Shown: positions 58,901-64,000 of the stretch, in pieces
Position numbering within the stretch: position 1 is the stretch's first letter
How the letters are laid out: each line of letters begins with the position of its first letter
Assembly: GCA_964036295.1 (NCBI GenBank)
Contig: OZ038465.1
Span: 17,940,167 to 18,004,166 of the forward strand
Reading direction: 5' to 3'
Source of the DNA: Plumapathes pennacea
Lineage: Eukaryota; Cnidaria; Anthozoa; Antipatharia; Myriopathidae
DNA length: 64,000 bases
The notes under the pieces: model-generated
Database searches by the model: none
Told to the model about the DNA's origin: nothing
The model's input: the letters and a program-made list of their open reading frames with translations, nothing else
Translations under genes and position numbers: made by a program

Positions 58901-61900
58901 CCTGCTATCTACAGAATCCTATTTCCTTTGAAAATGAACTAGGTAGAAATCGTCCTTGGTAAAACCGCGCTATCTCAAACTATATATCACTTCCCTTGAC
59001 AGTTCAAAATAGCAGGGTTCTATTGTATACCCATAAAACAAGAACTACATACCTAAAGAACAGAGAGAGAAGAAAAGGCAGGAAAGGTTTAACCCATCAC
59101 CTGACAGTGGCGTAGCATTCCAACGGTCTCTTGCATGGACATCTACACCAGGTGGCCGCAGCAGGAATTTCACACACTGTAGCTGATCCAGAGAGCAAGC
59201 CACATGCCTGCAATACATTTAAGGGGCAGTGTCATGAGATGTGCATGCATTTGGTTGAATCTTGAAGACATTAGGCAAATGTCACATTGAAGGACACTGC
59301 CCCATTAATGAAAGCACATTATTGTGGTCAAACAACCTTTCAATAACTTGTGAAGAAATACGTAATCTTACAGCAGTGTTTTTTTGTTCCAGTCCTGAAC
59401 ACCGAGGTGTAGGCTGTTGTTGGAGCTGATTTTTTCAAGTTCTTCGACATTTCCCTGCGACACAGCTTGAAACAGCTCTTGTCTCAAAGTGACCTGGTCT
59501 CTGGATGATAATCCTGTATTGGAAGATTCTTGTGCATCACAAGTCATGTCAATATCTGAACCAGAATTAAAGCCAACCTGGAAATGGAAAAGTTTGACAT
59601 GGTAACTTAACAACCCAGACACTTCTCTGAAGTGTGGACACCTCTATAAGGCGGACACCTCTCTAAAGCGGACACCTCTATGAGGCGGACACCTCTCTGA
59701 AGTGGACACCTATAAGGCGGACTGCATGCAGATTTGATCCTTACTGATTTTCATTTGTTTTTCTGTAACTGAACTCTCTCCAATTAATTAAGGTGGACAT
59801 TAAATGCTTAGTCCCGATGGTGTCTGCCTTGGAGAGAGTTCACTGTATTCATATTGTGAAGGCAAGCACAAATTAGAACTGAAGCTTGGGCAAGTGAGGG
59901 TGATGGTGTCACCATGCCGCAGTAAACAAACTTACTGTGAAACGTATAAACCAGATCAGTAAATATGTGCAGAGCACGGACCAGACAACTGTCACCAAGA
60001 CACCGAGAAGCTGTACCCCAATCTGTCTACCACCGGAGTAAAGTGACTCAGCACCATCACTGCTCACTCTTGGCTTGGCAAACAGGCCCGCTGGGAAGGA
60101 AAGACAACAATGAACAGAAAACTGAGGACTAGTAATATGATGGGCCCTCTTATCTGCCATCATACTGCAGTGTCAGTTTTTACCAATTTATTTCTATCAA
60201 TGACAAGAAGACTGGCAATGTTTTTAAATATTAAGGGGTCTTGCCATGGCAATTACGGTACTTATCCTGCTACTTAAACACAAATATAGTGTAAACACCA
60301 GAGGACCCACGTGTGTATAGACACAGCCCTTTGAAGCAGGACAGACAGAAAGAATGACATGATGGTGACATATCAAACTATGTTTACAACAAATCCTAAC
60401 CTGCAATACTCCCGATAATGCCAGGTATACCATGCACAAAAGTGACATCATGCTTGCTGTTACTGGTCCATACAGGTTGACGTCTCTTGACAATCCACAG
60501 AAGAAATGATGAGGTCACGCCTGCAAACATGCCGGTCAGAAAAGCTGCCCACATTTCTATGGAGCCAGGAGCACTGGTAACAGCTGCAACACAGCAAGAG
60601 ATTTGATCCTCATTAGAAAAAGGGTGTGCTATATGACTGTCCAGGGGTGGGGTTTACTGACAGAGGTATATGAAGTTCTATCTCTCTGTGAACTAATAAA
60701 AGACACCAACATGTCATGTTACATACCTACAACACCAGCTGTGAAGCCTGGTAAGATATCTGCAAATCGGCAATTTTTCTTCGTGATGTAAAGAAAGATC
60801 ACCCAGCACATGGCTGACGTGCATGCTGAGATGTGAGAGTTGAGTAGAGAAAGTGCCGTCGTGTTGTGCACCTTGAAACTTGAACCAATGTTGAAGCCAT
60901 ACCTAGAAAAATGATGTGATTATTATTTGAAATTTATTGTTATTTTTCTAGCATGTTTTTCCCTTTAGACCCTAGAAATATTTGGGCCCTATCTGACTCT
61001 CTTTTGACATGGGTAGCATGATAGGCACAGGCACACAATAATATGATAGGATAGGCACACAATAATATTCTAAATATATTCTAAATTATTTATAACTGGC
61101 ATTGCATCTAGACAGTTCCTTTATAAATGATGGGGCTGAAACAAACAACTTGGTTGTTTGACAAAAAGAAATGTCAGGAAGAAAGTCTACTTAACCAACA
61201 TACCATCCCAGGATAGTAAGGAGACCTCCTAGCAACAACATCGGGTTACCAGAAGTGTGTCCAACACAGTGACGACTAGATAAGTGGTGAGAAGCAGTGC
61301 TATCTACTTGAACGTGAGGTTTAAACACTGCAGTGAACACCAATGCAGAAGTACCTACAGAGACGAATAAATATGAATGTCTTAACTCTTGAACTTAACT
61401 GACCTCATATAAAGACATTCTGAGTGAGAACTGATTGGTCAATTTGCAATCAACTTTTGCTAAAGCAAGTTCTTAAGATATTACTCCGCTCCACCTAGGA
61501 GTTCAATAAGAATAGGATAAACTGAGAAAAATTGAATTGGTAACTTATTGCATGAAATTTTCATGACACCTTCATTTCACAAATTTTCTGTTGTATAATT
61601 TTCAAAAATTGCAAAATTAGGTGTCGCAAAAATCATGAAATTAACATGTTGCAAAAAATTTCACGTGATAAGGAATTTCAGGGTAAAACTCTACCTCCAT
61701 CAATTAAAGTCTAATTTACATACTACAGCATTGTTGAGTTGTTTTATGCTCTATGTTGTTGAAATACCTCTTGCATGATGTAAGTTGGACATGAGTCAAT
61801 ACTGACCTGCAGCAGCATGCACTGACAAACCACCAGCATCGTCCAATATCTGAAACTTATCTACCAACCAGCCACGCCCCCTGATCCAATGTGTTAAAGG

Positions 61901-62641
61901 ATAGTACACAAAGATTGGCCATGTGACATAAAGCACCTGGAAGTCAACCAAACTCATTCAGCTAAAACTCAAATTCAAACAGCAATCAAAACAAGAATCT
62001 CTCTCTGGATATTCCAGTCACTTACCACTGCTCCAAGCATGCTGATATGACCTGACCTAAGGAAGAGAAGAAACCATAAATTAAATAAACAATTTGGAAG
62101 AAAATTAATGGCAAAGAAAAGCATGCACAGCACTATGTCCTCACCTTCCCTCACCTTCCCTCCCCTCCCCTCCCCTCTGCCTCCTATTGCATATACACAA
62201 TCCCTCCCCACAACCAACCCCACACCCTCCCCCTCACCAGGGCTGGTGAATGGTACCTTGAAAATCAAGGGTCTTGGAAAGTTTTGGATCTCGGGTCTCG
62301 GGTTTTTTTTTTTTTTTTTTTTTTTTTTTGTTTCTTTCCATCTCAGAGTCTCAGAGAGGTTAAAGTCTCATTCTCAGATTTTTTAACAAGGGTCTCAGCA
62401 ATCTCAGATTTTACCATTTGCCACCCCTCTCACCCCTCTCACCCCTCCCCACCTACCTTGCAGTCGTCATCATCAGTGGGACCACAATGGCCAGCATCAT
62501 TTCGAAGCCACCAGTCAGCAGTTCAGGAGAAAGCGATGCAGAAGATGAGCAGTTTGACTGGGGAATACCCAGGAAAAAGGCATGGTCCAGGTTACCAATG
62601 AAACCCTAAAAATATCCATGGCTTTTAAGATCAAAAACCTT

Positions 62642-62672
<31 letters not shown>

Positions 62673-62899
62673 GGTCCTTCTTTATACATGACATGAAATA
62701 AAGTACTGATTATCACCATAAAGTTGTTGTGTATGACTTTTTTGATGCCCACCTTCAATGATGCACCAAATGAAAGGGAAAACCCTACAGAGTACCAGAG
62801 GATAGACCCCACAACAATGTTGACAACAGCCTGCACAAGCAGACCATCCGGGCACCGATGCCGCAGTGCACTGGCTTGGTATGCTGCAAATGCAATTCC
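55911..62899 (-). CDS. Ammonium transporter (Amt) fused to a C-terminal ankyrin-repeat domain; 5' end outside window
   Basis: A polytopic Amt/Mep channel with a long cytoplasmic tail. Seventeen exons: 62899-62753, 62605-62457, 62056-62026, 61936-61807, 61354-61204, 60903-60727, 60583-60401, 60090-59936 (Amt, about 374 residues); 59577-59372, 59207-59101, 58805-58704, 58334-58147, 58000-57810, 57369-57263, 57045-56797, 56571-56474 and 56261-55911 (tail, 532 residues). Amt signatures in order: GFIGNLDHAFFLGIP; LDDAGGLSVHAAAG (first pore His); SGNPMLLLGG; GWYGFNIGSS; VHGIPGIIGSIAAGLFA (second pore His); IGVQLLGVLVTVVWSV. The last membrane helix runs straight through a phase-0 intron into VGFNSGSDIDMTC and then about eight ankyrin repeats (for example DGTAALHVAASLGSRGVVQY). 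The final 116 residues are Ser/Thr-rich and end GGRPEYV. All junctions are GT-AG with matching phase, but exon 60903-60727 carries one extra base. The first transmembrane helix and the start codon lie beyond 62899, probably past the window edge. Confidence 0.88.
58860..59025. mobile_element. 166-bp pogo/Tigger-like MITE with TA target duplication
   Basis: Ends CAGTACAACCCCACTATCTC and, inverted, CAATAGAACCCTGCTATTTT; TA on both sides (58858-58859, 59026-59027). Same superfamily style as the 10230-10931 element. In an intron of the Amt-ankyrin gene. Confidence 0.8.
59622..59845. mobile_element. GGCGGACACCTCTCT-repeat transposon remnant
   Basis: Four to five iterations of GGCGGACACCTCT(C/A) at the left (59635-59720) and a right end that reads, inverted, CAGTGAACTCTCTCCAAGGC, followed by TA. 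Typical of pogo-like elements with sub-terminal repeats. It lies between the last Amt exon and the first ankyrin-tail exon. Confidence 0.65.
62130..62452. repeat. Low-complexity pyrimidine tract and T run in an Amt intron
   Basis: A CCCTCC-rich stretch (62130-62240), a T run of over 20 bases (about 62302-62329), repeated TCTCAGA motifs and a second CCCCTCTCA tract just 3' of the donor at 62456. A T run followed by a G run (about 62641-62671) lies in the next intron upstream. These are assembly-fragile sites. Confidence 0.8.
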
Positions 62900-62903
62900 C
62901 TGG

Positions 62904-63055
62904 AGAAAACATAATTGCACAGCAAAATAATTTTAAAACAGATGTTAAGTCCAGCCAAAAAGAAACCAAAAGAAAAAAGAAAAAAAAAAACGGGGTAATG
63001 GGGTGAGCGTATTCTCTCTAGCAGAGTGTAAATTCATTTGACAGTGAAAGCCGTA
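62904..63055. other. Intron of the Amt-ankyrin gene
   Basis: Sequence upstream of the first visible exon. It starts with a proper acceptor (TTTTCTCCAG on the minus strand). No earlier exon with a first transmembrane helix is seen up to 64000. Confidence 0.5.
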
Positions 63056-63897
63056 TTTTACAATAACACGTCAGTTTCTCGCTTTGTGATTGGCTAATTT
63101 TCATTATCAATAAGAGGACAGACACATAAAATCGAGTGCTGACGACAGTGATTTGGACGAAGAAGGTGAATTCAGCTTCAAATTTACCTCAGTTCTTGCA
63201 AAAGCGACATTCGGCATTTGAAGTAGAGAACCAGAAGTGTTCAGAGGCGAATTTCCTTGAGCTTTGTCTTGAAATTGTCGAGAAAACCGCAGCAGAAAAG
63301 CGTCTAGTTTCATTTCTTTCCAACTTCTTTGACAAAATTTTATTTTGAACGCGCGAAATGCTTACGTCAAGCTGTCACTTTTTGGCCAATGAAATGTCTT
63401 GAATTTCGACCTCGACCAATTAGAAAGCGGGAAAAGTTGTTGACAACATTTCGGTCAAATCGAACAAAATCCAGTTTTTTACAATAACACGTCAGTTTAT
63501 CGCTTTGTGATTGGCTAATTTTCATTATCAATAAGAGGACAGACACATAAAATCGAGTGCTGACGACAGTGATTTGGACGAAGAAGGTGAATTCAGCTTC
63601 AAATTTACCTCAGTTCTTGCAAAAGCGACATTCGGCATTTGAAGTAGAGAACCAGAAGTGTTCAGAGGCGAATTTCCTTGAGCTTTGTCTTGAAATTGTC
63701 GAGAAAACCGCAGCAGAAAAGCGTCTAGTTTCATTTCTTTCCAACTTCTTTGACAAAATTTTATTTTGCACGCGCAAAATGCTCACGTCAAGCTGTCACT
63801 TTTTGGCCAATGAAATGTCTTGAATTTCAACCTCGACCAATTAGAAAGCGGGAAAAGTTGTTGACAACATTTCGGTCAAATCGAACAAACTCCAGTT
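63056..63897. repeat. 421-bp tandem duplication, with inverted end at window edge
   Basis: Two copies (63056-63476 and 63477-63897) differ by only a handful of substitutions. Both start with TTTACAATAACACGTCAG. Beyond the second copy, sequence at 63940-64000 is the reverse complement of the copy start (ATGTGTCTGTCCTCTTATTG), so the block has inverted ends like a transposon. An identical 68-codon frame occurs in both copies on the minus strand; it has no recognised function. Confidence 0.9.
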
Positions 63898-64000
63898 TTC
63901 TTGCGTGTTTTCCCCGTGTCGTCGCTTGAGTTTTGTTATTGTAAAAAACAAATTGACGTCAGTTTTTTATGTGTCTGTCCTCTTATTGATCATGAAACGC

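Noticed and set aside
63107-63734. Identical 68-codon frames as a conserved microprotein
   Set aside because: Identity follows from the recent 421-bp tandem duplication of repeat DNA, not from selection.

Overview
This is eukaryotic nuclear DNA from an invertebrate animal, most likely an anthozoan cnidarian (coral or sea anemone). The signs are animal-type genes split into many short exons with GT-AG introns, proteins that match metazoan families at orthologue level (MAD1, MXRA7, AROS/RPS19BP1, a USP31/USP43-type deubiquitinase), a very high load of short inverted-repeat transposons (MITEs), and BEL/Pao and DIRS-type retrotransposon remains. The lineage call is an inference; no rRNA or mitochondrial marker is present. 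All gene models were built by hand from splice sites and reading-frame phase, not from transcripts.

Layout. 1-17.4 kb holds no gene I can support: a satellite with a unit of about 640 bp (1-2.6 kb), several MITEs with TA target duplications, a 46-bp array, tRNA-derived SINE copies, a pogo/Tigger-like MITE, foldback elements and a 51-bp array. 17.5-24.4 kb (minus): an 11-exon ubiquitin-specific protease. 25.7-27.8 kb (minus): a 3-exon MXRA7 homologue. 29.1-38.7 kb (minus): a 19-exon MAD1 spindle-checkpoint gene whose last coding segment is tandemly duplicated into its own 3' UTR. 39-51 kb: a transposon graveyard with a decayed BEL/Pao element (plus), a LINE endonuclease scrap (minus), two adjacent 21-bp minisatellites and a DIRS-like tyrosine-recombinase retrotransposon (minus). 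51.5-55 kb: two small minus-strand genes and, divergent from them, AROS on the plus strand; a 1.28-kb near-perfect palindrome lies between the two start codons. 55.9-62.9 kb and beyond the right edge (minus): one gene encoding an ammonium transporter (Amt) fused to a long ankyrin-repeat tail. 63.1-64 kb: a 421-bp tandem duplication with part of it inverted at the window edge.

The observation I rate highest is the Amt-ankyrin fusion: 17 exons join in phase from channel to ankyrin tail, apart from one single-base frameshift in this copy. The tail is itself an internal duplication. Second is a repeat family whose same end points at three different gene starts (MAD1, the PB1-like gene, AROS), suggesting a promoter-associated or promoter-donating element.
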